DNA of 64,000 nucleotides from Salipiger sp. IMCC34102 (GCF_004145405.1 NZ_SELQ01000009.1:1-64000); one strand, 5' to 3'; positions 45,388-54,059 are shown, numbered from the stretch's first letter. The notes: a model not told the origin generated them from the letters alone. Numbers and translations are program-made.

Positions 45388-48087
45388 ATGCCAGTCGTCG
45401 TCGTCGAATCGCCTGCCAAAGCCAAGACAATCAACAAGTATCTCGGATCCGACTACACGGTTCTCGCCTCCTACGGTCACGTCCGGGACCTGCCGCCCAA
45501 GAACGGGTCCGTCGATCCCGACGACGACTTCCGCATGATCTGGGAGGTCGCGAGCGACTCCAAGAAACACATCAAGGCGATCGTGGATGCGCTGAAGGAA
45601 GACCCCAATCTGATCCTCGCCACCGACCCTGACCGCGAGGGGGAGGCGATCAGCTGGCACCTTGAGCAGGAGCTTCAGAACAAGCGCGGGTTGAAGATCC
45701 AGTCGGCGGAACGGGTGGTCTTCAACGCGATCACCAAGACGGCCGTGACCGAGGCCATGAAGACCCCGCGCCAGGTCGACGCGCCGCTGGTCGAGGCCTA
45801 CCTCGCCCGCCGCGCGCTCGACTACCTCGTGGGGTTCAACCTCTCTCCCGTGCTGTGGCGCAAGCTGCCGGGGGCGAAGTCGGCGGGGCGCGTGCAATCG
45901 GTCTGCCTGCGGCTCATCGTCGAGCGCGAGATGGAGATCGAGGCCTTTCGCCCGCAGGAGTTCTGGACCGTCAAGGCGGTGCTCAAGAATGCGCGGGGCA
46001 TGACCTACGAGGCGCGGCTGACGACCTTCAAGGGCAAGAAGGTCGAGAAGTTCACGCTGACCGACGCAACCCAGGCCGAGATGGCCGTCGCCGCCGTGGA
46101 AAGCCGCGATCTGACCGTGACCGCGGTCGAGGCGAAGCCCGCCTCGCGCAATCCCAGCCCGCCCTTCATGACCTCGACCCTGCAGCAGGAAGCCAGCCGC
46201 AAGTTCGGCATGGGCGCCAAGCACTGCATGAGCGTGGCCCAGCGCCTCTATGAAGCCGGGCTCATCACCTACATGCGGACCGACGGCATCGACATGGCCC
46301 CCGAAGCAGTCAGCGGTGCGCGCGACGCCATTGCCGCCCGCTACGGTCGCGATTACGTGCCGTCGGAGGCGCGGGTCTACAAGAACAAGGCCAAGAACGC
46401 GCAGGAGGCGCACGAATGCGTGCGCCCGACCGATATGTCCGTCAGCGCAGAGGACGCAAAGATCTCGGATGCGGACCAGCGCAAGCTCTATGACCTGATC
46501 TGGAAACGCACGCTTGCCAGCCAGATGGCGGCGGCCAGGCTGGAACGGACGACCGTGGACGTGGGCAGCGCCGACGGTCAGGTCGGTTTGCGTGCAACGG
46601 GCCAGGTCATGCTCTTCGACGGGTTCCTGCGTGTCTACGAGGAAGGCCGTGACGACACCCCGGACGAGGACGACAAGCGCCTGCCGCAGATCGAGCAGGG
46701 CGAGAAGGCACTCAAGGACAGCGTCGACGCCGAGCAGCACTTCACGCAGCCGCCGCCCCGCTACACCGAGGCCACACTGGTCAAGCGGATGGAAGAGCTC
46801 GGCATCGGACGGCCCTCGACCTATGCCTCGATCGTGACCACCATCCAGGATCGCGGCTACGTCGAGAAGGATCGCAACCGCTTGATTCCGCAGGACAAGG
46901 GCCGGTTGGTGACGGCTTTCCTGTCGAACTATTTCCACCGCTACGTGGAATACGATTTCACCGCCGATCTGGAGGACCAGCTCGATTCCGTCAGCGCGGG
47001 AGAGGCGGATTACAAGAAGGTGCTGGAGCGATTCTGGCGCGATTTCTCCGCCGCGATCGCCGAGACGGCGGATCTGCGCATCGGAGAGGTGCTCGACAAG
47101 ATCAACGAGGTGCTGGAGCCGCACCTCTTCCCGCCGACCGATGACGGCAGCGATCCGCGCCTGTGCCCCAACTGCGGCGAAGGGCGGCTGTCGATGCGTA
47201 CCGCCCGCGCGGGCGGCGCCTTCATCGGCTGCTCGAACTACCCCGAGTGCCGCTACACCCGCCCCTTCGGTCCGCCGGACCCCGAGGCAGAGGCTTCGGC
47301 CATCCCGCCCGACGGCAAGCTTCTGGGGGAAGACCAAGGCGACGAGATCCGCATCTTTAAGGGCCGCTTCGGCCCCTATGCCCAGCGCGGTCCGGTGACG
47401 GAGGACAACAAGAAACCGCCACGCCAGTCGGTGCCGAAGGAATGGGAGCCGGAAGCGGTCACGCTGGAAGAGGCCGTGCGCCTGCTCGCCCTGCCCCGGC
47501 TGATCGGAGAACACCCCGAGGACGGCGTGAACGTCTGGGCCAACATCGGCCGCTACGGACCCTACATCAAACACGCCGAAACCACGTCCCACAAGGGCGG
47601 CACGAACGCGAACCTCGAAGAGCTGGAGGACGTCTGGACGGTCGGCATGAACCGCGCCGTCCAACTGCTGGCCGAAAAGGTCGCAAGCCGCGGCAATCGT
47701 GGCAAGGCCGCGACCCCGATCCGCGAGATGGGCGAACACCCGCAAGCCGGCGGACCGGTGAATATCCACGACGGGAAATACGGGCCTTACGTGAAGTGGG
47801 AGAAGATCAACGCCACCATCCCCGACACGATCGATCCTGCCGACCTGACGATGGACCAGGCGGTGGAGTTGATCGCGGAGCGGGCCGCAAAGTCCGGCAA
47901 GAAGGTCACGAAAAAAGCAGCGCCAAAGAAGACTGCCGCCAAGAAGACGACCAAGGCCACGGCGACCAGGAAAGCTCCCGCCAAGACGACAACGACCAAA
48001 AAGCCGGCGGCCAAGAAGCCCGCACCGAAAAAAGCAGCGCCAAAGAAGACAGCTTCAAGCCCGGCGTCCGACGATGTGATCGAATGA
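45388..48087 (+). CDS. topA: DNA topoisomerase I
   Basis: A type IA topoisomerase that relaxes negative supercoils, 899 aa. It has the N-terminal TOPRIM (VVVVESPAKAKTINKYLGSD; ATDPDREGEAISWHLE), the active-site Tyr295 in EAGLITYMRTDG, a C4 zinc ribbon CPNCGEGRL...CSNYPEC at about 592-625, and later RFGPY/RYGPYIKH-type C-terminal repeats. The tail (about 845-895) is an extreme Lys/Ala/Thr-rich stretch, likely a DNA-binding extension. The start at 45388 (MPVVVVESP) matches the family; the longer frame adds unconserved residues. Confidence 0.97.
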   Translation: MPVVVVESPAKAKTINKYLGSDYTVLASYGHVRDLPPKNGSVDPDDDFRMIWEVASDSKKHIKAIVDALKEDPNLILATDPDREGEAISWHLEQELQNKRGLKIQSAERVVFNAITKTAVTEAMKTPRQVDAPLVEAYLARRALDYLVGFNLSPVLWRKLPGAKSAGRVQSVCLRLIVEREMEIEAFRPQEFWTVKAVLKNARGMTYEARLTTFKGKKVEKFTLTDATQAEMAVAAVESRDLTVTAVEAKPASRNPSPPFMTSTLQQEASRKFGMGAKHCMSVAQRLYEAGLITYMRTDGIDMAPEAVSGARDAIAARYGRDYVPSEARVYKNKAKNAQEAHECVRPTDMSVSAEDAKISDADQRKLYDLIWKRTLASQMAAARLERTTVDVGSADGQVGLRATGQVMLFDGFLRVYEEGRDDTPDEDDKRLPQIEQGEKALKDSVDAEQHFTQPPPRYTEATLVKRMEELGIGRPSTYASIVTTIQDRGYVEKDRNRLIPQDKGRLVTAFLSNYFHRYVEYDFTADLEDQLDSVSAGEADYKKVLERFWRDFSAAIAETADLRIGEVLDKINEVLEPHLFPPTDDGSDPRLCPNCGEGRLSMRTARAGGAFIGCSNYPECRYTRPFGPPDPEAEASAIPPDGKLLGEDQGDEIRIFKGRFGPYAQRGPVTEDNKKPPRQSVPKEWEPEAVTLEEAVRLLALPRLIGEHPEDGVNVWANIGRYGPYIKHAETTSHKGGTNANLEELEDVWTVGMNRAVQLLAEKVASRGNRGKAATPIREMGEHPQAGGPVNIHDGKYGPYVKWEKINATIPDTIDPADLTMDQAVELIAERAAKSGKKVTKKAAPKKTAAKKTTKATATRKAPAKTTTTKKPAAKKPAPKKAAPKKTASSPASDDVIE
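47909..48050 (+). repeat. Direct repeat in the Lys-rich tail of topA
   Basis: An exact 25-base direct repeat at 47909-47933 and 48026-48050 (117 bases apart, in frame). It encodes the KKAAPKKTA-type motif twice. Such repeats make the tail length prone to change by slippage or recombination. Confidence 0.85.
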
Positions 48088-48112
48088 TACCGCTCGCATG
48101 CGGCGCCGCGCG

Positions 48113-48141
48113 TTGACACTTCTGCGACGTGGCGTCACGTT
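48113..48141 (+). promoter_or_regulatory. Candidate promoter of the CoA-transferase genes
   Basis: TTGACA (48113-48118), a 17-base spacer, then CACGTT (48136-48141), 30 bases before the scoA-type start. It lies in the 83-base gap after topA. Confidence 0.35.
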
Positions 48142-48170
48142 CGGCCGCAACAATCTTGCGAGGTGAATCC

Positions 48171-48875
48171 ATGAAGAAAATCCATGACAGCGCTGCCTCG
48201 GCCCTCGACGGTCTGCTGCGCGACGACATGCTGATCGCCGCCGGGGGCTTCGGCCTGTGCGGCATTCCCGAGTTGCTGCTGCAGGCCATCAAGGATGCGG
48301 GCGTGACGAACCTTACCTTCGCCTCGAACAACGCGGGCGTGGACGATTTCGGCATCGGGATCCTGCTGGCAACCAAGCAGGTCAAGAAGATGATGTCGTC
48401 CTACGTCGGCGAGAACGCGGAGTTCATGCGCCAGTACCTCGATGGCGAGCTCGAGGTTGAGTTCAACCCGCAAGGCACGCTGGCCGAGCGGATGCGCGCG
48501 GGTGGCGCCGGCATTCCCGGCTTCTACACCAAGACCGGCGTCGGCACCCAGATCGCCGAGGGCAAGGACCACAAGGACTTCGACGGCGAGACCTACATCA
48601 TGGAACGCGGCATCGTCGCGGACCTCGCCATCGTGAAGGCCTGGAAAGCGGACGACACCGGCAACCTGATCTTCCGCAAGACCGCGCGCAACTTCAACGT
48701 GCCCGCCGCCATGTGCGGCAAGATCTGCGTCGCCGAGGTCGAGGAGATCGTGCCCCGCGGCTCGCTCGATCCCGACCACATCCACCTGCCCGGCGTCTAC
48801 GTGCACCGCATCGTGCAGGGAGAGCACGAGAAACGCATCGAACAGCGCACCACGCGCAAGAAGGAGGACGCGTAA
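48171..48875 (+). CDS. scoA: 3-oxoacid CoA-transferase subunit A
   Basis: A 234-aa alpha subunit of the type I CoA-transferase that moves CoA between succinyl-CoA and acetoacetate. Conserved stretches are AAGGFGLCGIPELLL, SNNAGVDDFGIGILL and the FNPQGTLAERMRAGGAGIPGF block (cut at 110-130). AGGTGAATCC precedes the ATG at 48171. Its stop overlaps the subunit B start by one base (TAATG). Likely role is ketone-body or polyhydroxybutyrate-derived acetoacetate use; the exact acyl substrate is not certain. Confidence 0.93.
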   Translation: MKKIHDSAASALDGLLRDDMLIAAGGFGLCGIPELLLQAIKDAGVTNLTFASNNAGVDDFGIGILLATKQVKKMMSSYVGENAEFMRQYLDGELEVEFNPQGTLAERMRAGGAGIPGFYTKTGVGTQIAEGKDHKDFDGETYIMERGIVADLAIVKAWKADDTGNLIFRKTARNFNVPAAMCGKICVAEVEEIVPRGSLDPDHIHLPGVYVHRIVQGEHEKRIEQRTTRKKEDA

Positions 48876-49501
48876 TGCCCTGGGATCGCAATCAGATGGC
48901 CGCACGTGCGGCGGAAGAACTCGAAGACGGCATGTACGTGAACCTCGGTATCGGGATTCCGACGCTGGTGGCGAATTACGTGGGCGACAAGGACATCACC
49001 CTGCAGTCCGAGAACGGGATGCTCGGCATGGGCCCCTTTCCCATCGAGGGCGAGGAGGATGCCGACCTGATCAATGCGGGCAAGCAGACGATCACCGAAC
49101 TGCCGCGGACTGCCTATTTCGATAGCGCGACCTCCTTCGGGATGATCCGCGGCGGCAAGATCGCCTGCGCGATCCTGGGCGCCATGGAAGTGGCCGAGAA
49201 CGGTGATCTGGCGAACTGGATGATCCCCGGCAAGCTGGTGAAGGGCATGGGCGGGGCCATGGACCTGGTGGCGGGCGTCAAGCGCGTGGTGGTCGTGATG
49301 GACCACCAGAACAAGAAGGGCGAGACGAAGCTTCTGAAGTCCTGCACCCTGCCGCTGACCGGCGCGGGCGTCGTGGACCGGATCATCACGAACCTGGGCG
49401 TGCTGGACGTGGTCGAGGGCGGCCTGCGAATCGTCGAATGCGCCGATGGTGTGACCGAGGACGAGATCTGCGCCGCCACCGAAGCGACCATCGTCGCGTG
49501 A
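48875..49501 (+). CDS. scoB: 3-oxoacid CoA-transferase subunit B
   Basis: A 208-aa beta subunit with the catalytic Glu in LQSENGMLGMG and the family's GIGIPTLVANY, GAMDLVAGVKRVVVVMDH and LPLTGAGVVDRIIT segments. It is translated together with subunit A from a TAATG junction, with GGAGGA just upstream. The pair forms the active heteromer. Length is typical. Confidence 0.95.
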   Translation: MPWDRNQMAARAAEELEDGMYVNLGIGIPTLVANYVGDKDITLQSENGMLGMGPFPIEGEEDADLINAGKQTITELPRTAYFDSATSFGMIRGGKIACAILGAMEVAENGDLANWMIPGKLVKGMGGAMDLVAGVKRVVVVMDHQNKKGETKLLKSCTLPLTGAGVVDRIITNLGVLDVVEGGLRIVECADGVTEDEICAATEATIVA

Positions 49502-49534
49502 TACAAACCGGGCCGGCCCCTTCCCGGGCCGCCC

Positions 49535-50371
49535 CTATCCCGCGGTGTTCACCGCGAAGACGCACCCATCGCTGACCAGCTCCGGCGGAGTCAGGCACAG
49601 GTTGCGCGCCACGGCAAAGGCCGCGAGCACCTTTGGCACGTAGCCGCGGGTTTCGGGATAGGGGGGAACGCCGTTCGCGTCCCGCACCGACCCCTCGCCC
49701 GCATTGTAGCCTGCGAGCACCAGGATCGGGTCGTCGTCGAAGTGCCCCATCAGCCAGTCAAGGTAGGCCACGCCCCCCGCGATATTCTGTGCAGGCACCA
49801 TGCTGTCGACCACCGCGAAACGCGCGGCGGTGTCGGGCATCAGCTGCATCAGCCCCTGCGCCCCCGCCCCGCTGACCGCATCCGCGCGGCCGCTGCTCTC
49901 GACCGCGATGAGTGCCAGCACCAGCGCGGGCGAGACGCGGGTGCCGACCGTGGCGCGGATGATGTCGATGCCATGCAGGCGCGCGATCTCGTTGAGCTCC
50001 TGAAGGCGCGGCGTGGGGACCGCCTTGCCTTCGGGCGGATCGGCCATGACCCGCAGCGCCTCCTGCAGGCGTCCCGGCCCGCTGGCCGCCCGGTCGGCGG
50101 AGACATGGCTCCAGAACCACTCCAGCCCGGACGGCTTGGGAACGACGGCCAGAACCTCGGAAGACGGGGGCGCGGAACGGTCCGCGCGGTCGGGACGCAT
50201 CGTGGCCGAGGGCGCGGCGGGGTCAATCTGGATCGTCAATCGCCGCGCGCCCTTCTCGGGCAGTCCCACCCGTTTGAAGGTAAAATCGGGCTGCAAGCGG
50301 TCCTGCGCGAAGCTCGAAGACGCGCAGAGTGTCGTCGCAAGCGCGATCGCGCGGCAAAGGGAGGTCAGCAT
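49535..50371 (-). CDS. Periplasmic lytic transglycosylase (SLT family)
   Basis: A 278-aa peptidoglycan lytic enzyme with signal peptide (CRAIALATTLCASSSFAQD). The SLT domain occupies about 150-265, with the catalytic Glu in LALIAVESSGRADAVS, then GAGAQGLMQLMPDTAARF and the GYNAGEGSV motif. It points away from the Tad locus and starts 348 bases before flp1. Such enzymes often open the wall for envelope machines, so a link with the pilus is possible but not shown. Confidence 0.9.
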   Translation of the reverse strand: MLTSLCRAIALATTLCASSSFAQDRLQPDFTFKRVGLPEKGARRLTIQIDPAAPSATMRPDRADRSAPPSSEVLAVVPKPSGLEWFWSHVSADRAASGPGRLQEALRVMADPPEGKAVPTPRLQELNEIARLHGIDIIRATVGTRVSPALVLALIAVESSGRADAVSGAGAQGLMQLMPDTAARFAVVDSMVPAQNIAGGVAYLDWLMGHFDDDPILVLAGYNAGEGSVRDANGVPPYPETRGYVPKVLAAFAVARNLCLTPPELVSDGCVFAVNTAG

Positions 50372-50719
50372 CCGAATGTCCTGCTCGACATGTATTTTCC
50401 AGCAGTGAAGCAGATCGGGCGGGAAAATTGAACGTGCCTGGCAAAAGCCGGTGCAAACCGATGCCGATTGACCTCATTTCCGCCACATCCGGGGGCAGCT
50501 ACGTCCGGTAGAGGAAATATTTACGAATTTTATCAGACCGTTGAAAGATTTCCTCGGGCAAGATCGGCACCGCACGAAAATGCGCCACCCCCGTCCAAAA
50601 GTTGACGCAAACGACCCGCTATAAAAGCCCCATCCAAGACGGGGGCCAGCCAGCGTGTTCGGACCACCTGCCCCGCAGAGGATCAGTTTTCAATCGAAAC
50701 CCCTTAGGAGGGATACCAA
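50372..50719. other. Intergenic region between transglycosylase and flp1
   Basis: 348 bases with no gene. It must contain the divergent promoters of the transglycosylase gene and the pilus locus. Its left half is GC-poor and holds a 12-base imperfect inverted repeat (50511-50555). A TATAAA at 50620 has no properly spaced -35. Confidence 0.6.
50511..50555. promoter_or_regulatory. Inverted repeat upstream of the Tad pilus locus
   Basis: GAGGAAATATTT (50511-50522) and AAAGATTTCCTC (50544-50555) are inverted copies with 11 of 12 bases matching and a 21-base AT-rich spacer. It sits about 165 bases before flp1. It may be a regulator-binding site or an upstream hairpin; no regulator is identified. 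Confidence 0.45.
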
Positions 50720-50917
50720 ATGACGAACTTCATCAAGAACTTCCTGACCGACGAAGACGGCGCCGTGACCGTGGACTGGGTCGTGCTGACCGCCGGCATC
50801 GTGGTCCTGGGTCTGGCCGTGGGCACCTCCCTGTCGTCGTCGATCACCACTAAAACCACCGAGATCGGGACTCAAATCTCGGGTGCCGGCAGCGACTCCA
50901 CGGAGACCACTCCCTAA
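50720..50917 (+). CDS. Flp-type IVb pilin, VDW subtype
   Basis: A 65-aa prepilin, the major subunit of a Tad pilus by position. It has a short leader ending FLTDEDG, the cleavage Gly14, then AVTVDWVVLTAGIVVLGLAVG as the hydrophobic assembly helix. Where classical Flp pilins have Glu-Tyr at +5/+6, this has Asp-Trp, a form common in roseobacters. AGGAGG precedes the ATG. A GC hairpin follows the stop. The prepilin peptidase that would cut it is encoded at 61058. Confidence 0.82.
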   Translation: MTNFIKNFLTDEDGAVTVDWVVLTAGIVVLGLAVGTSLSSSITTKTTEIGTQISGAGSDSTETTP

Positions 50918-50947
50918 TAAGAGAGCCATTTCCCCGTCATTTCGGAA

Positions 50948-50965
50948 GCGGGCCCAACGGCCCGC
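50948..50965 (+). terminator. Stem-loop between flp1 and flp2
   Basis: GCGGGCC / GGCCCGC, a perfect 7-base stem with a CAAC tetraloop, 31 bases after the flp1 stop and followed by CTCCTCGGTTT. It could terminate in part or protect a short, abundant pilin transcript. Confidence 0.5.
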
Positions 50966-51015
50966 CTCCTCGGTTTCCTCGAAGATCGCCTTCAATTTCC
51001 GAGCGACCATTCCTC

Positions 51016-51207
51016 ATGAAGAATTTCATTGAAAAATTTGTCACCAATGAAAATTGCGCTCTGACTTTCGACTGGGTCATCCTGACCATAGCTTTCGTGC
51101 TCCTCGGCGCGATCATAGGGACCAGTTTCGCCCCCGGTGTCGATACGGTCGCCGCCGACATCTCGAACGAGTTGAGCAGCGCGTCCCGGTCAGATTTGTC
51201 CAACTAG
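51016..51207 (+). CDS. Second Flp-like pilin with Gly-to-Cys at the processing site
   Basis: A 63-aa paralogue of flp1 (MKNFIEKFVTNENC then ALTFDWVILTIAFVLLGAIIG). The residue matching the cleavage glycine of flp1 is Cys14 (TGC against GGC). Prepilin peptidases require Gly at -1, so this protein may stay unprocessed or be non-functional. Codon use is AT-rich (AAT, AAA, TTT, ATT), unlike flp1 and its neighbours. No AGGAGG is visible upstream of the ATG. It may be a decaying duplicate or a specialised minor component. Confidence 0.7.
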   Translation: MKNFIEKFVTNENCALTFDWVILTIAFVLLGAIIGTSFAPGVDTVAADISNELSSASRSDLSN

Positions 51208-51517
51208 ATAGATCATCTCGCTCAACAGGGGTGGGGCACATGTCCCACGTCAGAGCGATAGGCGGAATTTTTCGGTCCAACAGATTCCTCGCATCAGAGC
51301 GAAATCAGCGCCGCCCGCTGGTCCAAGCCATAAGCAGCGTAAGGCAGATACTCTGCCGGACATGTCAGAACCGCCATAGTTCCGCCATCGTGAGACCATC
51401 AACCCCTGGCAGCTTAGAATGAAGTCCGTGGGGCATGGCGGTCAGACCACCATTGCCGTGCGGCACGTCATCGCGCCCGGCCCTTCCTGGGCGCGTCCTA
51501 ATTAAAGAGGTAATTCG
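51208..51517. other. Gap between flp2 and cpaB
   Basis: About 310 bases without a supported gene on either strand. The only structure I see is the stem-loop at 51472-51495, near the cpaB start. A separate cpaB promoter is expected here. Confidence 0.5.
51472..51495 (+). repeat. Stem-loop in the cpaB leader
   Basis: CGCGCCC (51472-51478) and GGGCGCG (51489-51495) form a perfect 7-base stem with a 10-base loop, ending 22 bases before the cpaB ATG. No T-run follows; an effect on mRNA stability or ribosome access is possible. Confidence 0.4.
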
Positions 51518-52390
51518 ATGCGAACTATCTTCGGACTGGTCCTGATCCTTGGTATCGGAATGGCGGGTTTTGCCGTCTTCATGGTGAAGGACTACATGAG
51601 CGCGCAGCAGGCCCAGTTGCAGATCGAGCGCGAGCGCGCCGCTCAGGTGGTCGAGGTCGTCGAGGTCATTGCCGCAGCAAACCCCATGACCTTCGGTGAC
51701 AGCCTTCGCCCCGAAGACGTCACTACCGTCGTGCACACCAAGGAGTTTCTGCCGGAGGGTGCCTTTGCCACCATGGAAGACCTCTTCCCGGAGGGAGAGA
51801 ACATCACCCGCAGCATGATCCGCCCGGTCGAGCCGAACGAGGTCATCCTGCTCAGCGACGTGACCGCCCCGGGAGAGATCGCCACGATCGCGCAGCAGCT
51901 CGATCCGCGCATGCGCGCCTTCACGTTCCGGGTCGATGTCTCGACCGGGGTCTCGGGTTTTCTGCGTCCCGGCGATTTTGTCGATGTCTACTGGACCGGA
52001 TCGGTGTCTGGGCGCGGTGGTGGCGATCAAACCTATCTCATCGGCAGTTCGATCCCGCTGATCGCGGTCGATCAAAGCACGGACCGGAACCTCGCCACCA
52101 CGCAGGTCCCCAGCACGGTGACTGTTCAGGTCAGCCCCGACGACGTCGCTCGCCTTGCGCAGGTCAAGTCGGAGGGTGGCTTGAGCCTGGCACTGGTCGG
52201 ACGCGATTCCAATGTCGACCCCGTTCCGGCCGGCGAACAGGCGATCTTCCTGCCGGAGCCCCCGGTCGAAGTGGCGGAAGCGCCGGTGGTCGAAGCGCCC
52301 GCCCCTGAACCTGCCGCGCCGGAGCGTTGCTATACCACAGTGCGGCGCGGCACCCAGGCGGTGCAGACCGAGATTGCCTGCTCCAACTAA
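51518..52390 (+). CDS. cpaB: Flp pilus assembly protein CpaB (RcpC)
   Basis: A 290-aa periplasmic component of the Tad machine. An N-terminal membrane anchor (TIFGLVLILGIGMAGFAVFMV) is followed by an SAF-like domain (about 60-120) and the CpaB domain with RAFTFRVDVSTGVSGFLRPGDFVDVYW (about 140-165) and a C-terminal Pro/Ala-rich stretch. AGAGG precedes the ATG. CpaB works with the secretin encoded next. Confidence 0.9.
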   Translation: MRTIFGLVLILGIGMAGFAVFMVKDYMSAQQAQLQIERERAAQVVEVVEVIAAANPMTFGDSLRPEDVTTVVHTKEFLPEGAFATMEDLFPEGENITRSMIRPVEPNEVILLSDVTAPGEIATIAQQLDPRMRAFTFRVDVSTGVSGFLRPGDFVDVYWTGSVSGRGGGDQTYLIGSSIPLIAVDQSTDRNLATTQVPSTVTVQVSPDDVARLAQVKSEGGLSLALVGRDSNVDPVPAGEQAIFLPEPPVEVAEAPVVEAPAPEPAAPERCYTTVRRGTQAVQTEIACSN

Positions 52391-52447
52391 ACGCGCAAGC
52401 GTCTCGGGCGCGCTTTCCTGCTTGGGACGCAGTGAGGATCGGACTTT

Positions 52448-52477
52448 GGCGACGGCCTTGGAATCAAAGCCGTCGCC
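52448..52477 (+). repeat. Stem-loop in the cpaB-cpaC gap
   Basis: GGCGACGGC (52448-52456) / GCCGTCGCC (52469-52477), a perfect 9-base stem with a 12-base loop, 58 bases after the cpaB stop. There is no T-tract, so termination is doubtful. Confidence 0.5.
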
Positions 52478-52506
52478 ATCCCCAGCCCGACAAAATTTTG
52501 GCTCTG

Positions 52507-52556
52507 TTGCAAGTTTTCGACATCAACTCCCACCGACAAGTCGTTGATTCTTGCAA
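52507..52556. promoter_or_regulatory. Nested inverted repeat upstream of cpaC
   Basis: Outer arms TTGCAAG (52507-52513) / CTTGCAA (52550-52556) enclose inner arms ATCAAC (52522-52527) / GTTGAT (52543-52548). It lies in a GC-poor patch 80 bases before the secretin start, and is a candidate operator or leader structure. Confidence 0.4.
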
Positions 52557-52634
52557 ATTTCAAACCTGCCGGTCATACCTGTCCCAAAGACGGAAAATAA
52601 CTTCCGCTACCAGTGATCCGAGAGGCAGGTCACG

Positions 52635-54059
52635 ATGAGCTACAAGACGACCCTCAAGGCCGTTGTCGCAAGTGTCGCGCTTGCCGTATCGTCCGTGCCC
52701 TCCGTGGCGCAGGCCCAGGGACTGCGCGTCGTGCGTGGGGCCGCGACGGCCCCGTTGGCGGTTCCGATGAACCGGGCGATCGTGGTCGAAAGCGACGAAC
52801 CCTTCACCGAACTGTCGATCGCGAACCCCGGCATCGCCGATATCCTGTCGCTGTCCGATCGGTCGATCTACCTGCTCGGCAAGGAGCCGGGCCGGACCAC
52901 CATGACCATCCTCGGCGTCGACGGGCGGCTGATCAGCAACGTCGAGGTGCAGGTCACGCCCGATATCGCGGAGTTCAAGGAACGGCTTCAGCAGATCCTG
53001 CCGGGCGAACATATCGAGGTGCGCACAGCCAACAACGGCATCGTGCTGTCGGGCACGGTCAGCTCCATTGCGCGGCTGGACCGGGCGCTGGAACTGGCCG
53101 AACGCTACGCGCCGGAACGCGTCTCGAACCTGATGAGCGTCGGCGGCACCCAGCAGGTCATGCTGAAGGTGCGCTTTGCCGAGATGCAGCGCTCGGTCAG
53201 CAAGTCGCTCGCCTCTTCCATCGCGGCGCAGGGCACCGGATTCAGCGGCGATCTGGGCGTGACCGGCGGGACAGGCAATCTCGTCGGATCGGGTGCGGTC
53301 GCCAACACGTTCTCCGGAAACACGCCCGCCAGCTCGGACGCCAACGGCGCATTCCTCTTCGGCTTCAACGCCGGCGGGCTCGAGGTCGGGATCCTGCTCG
53401 AAGCGCTGGAAAGTCGCGGCGTCGTCCGCACCCTGGCAGAGCCGAACCTGACCGCCCTGTCAGGGCAGGAAGCCACCTTCCTCGCGGGCGGCGAATACCC
53501 CGTTCCCGTGGCGCAGGAAGGCGGCCAGATCTCGATCGATTTCAAGCCGTTCGGGGTAGAGTTGAATTTCACCCCACGCGTGGTGGACCAGGATATCATC
53601 AACCTCGAACTCCTGGCAGCCGTCTCTTCCATCGACCCCAGCAACGGGTTCACGGCCAACGGATTTACTGTGGACGCCTTCCGCCGGCGCGAGACCTCGA
53701 CCACCGTCGAGATGCGCGATGGTGAAAGTTTCGCCATCGCGGGCCTGCTGTCGGACGACTTCACCGATCTCAACGGCCAAGTGCCCTGGCTCGGCGACAT
53801 TCCGGTGCTGGGTGCGCTTTTCCGCTCGACCGAATACAGCCGCCGTCAGACCGAACTGGTCATCATCGTGACCCCGCACCTCGTCACGCCGACCCGGGGC
53901 GAGGCGCTGGCTCTGCCGACCGACCGGGTGCAGCCGCCGACCGAGCGGGACCTGTTCCTCTTCGGGCGCGTCGCTGCGTCCAACGCACCTTCGGGCGGAG
54001 GTGCCGGAGAGGTCGCGCGCCAAGACTTCTCCGGGTCCTACGGCTACGTGATGGATTGA
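52635..54059 (+). CDS. cpaC: Tad pilus outer-membrane secretin CpaC (RcpA)
   Basis: A 474-aa secretin forming the outer-membrane pore for the pilus. It has a signal peptide (VALAVSSVPSVAQAQG), an N-terminal pilus/secretin region with the MNRAIVVESDEPFTELSIANP segment (cut at 45-65), a BON-like region and the secretin domain with the signature VPWLGDIPVLGALFRS at about 380-400, then ELVIIVTPHLV. Length is normal for CpaC. Its stop is near the start of the OmpA-like gene. Confidence 0.93.
   Translation: MSYKTTLKAVVASVALAVSSVPSVAQAQGLRVVRGAATAPLAVPMNRAIVVESDEPFTELSIANPGIADILSLSDRSIYLLGKEPGRTTMTILGVDGRLISNVEVQVTPDIAEFKERLQQILPGEHIEVRTANNGIVLSGTVSSIARLDRALELAERYAPERVSNLMSVGGTQQVMLKVRFAEMQRSVSKSLASSIAAQGTGFSGDLGVTGGTGNLVGSGAVANTFSGNTPASSDANGAFLFGFNAGGLEVGILLEALESRGVVRTLAEPNLTALSGQEATFLAGGEYPVPVAQEGGQISIDFKPFGVELNFTPRVVDQDIINLELLAAVSSIDPSNGFTANGFTVDAFRRRETSTTVEMRDGESFAIAGLLSDDFTDLNGQVPWLGDIPVLGALFRSTEYSRRQTELVIIVTPHLVTPTRGEALALPTDRVQPPTERDLFLFGRVAASNAPSGGGAGEVARQDFSGSYGYVMD

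Noticed and set aside
44602-47769. 1055-codon open frame on the minus strand
   Set aside because: Antisense of topA and the end of dprA with low-complexity composition; topA has all its catalytic motifs.
50602-50625. TTGACG ... TATAAA as a sigma-70 promoter for flp1
   Set aside because: The spacer is only 12 bases, too short for a normal promoter.
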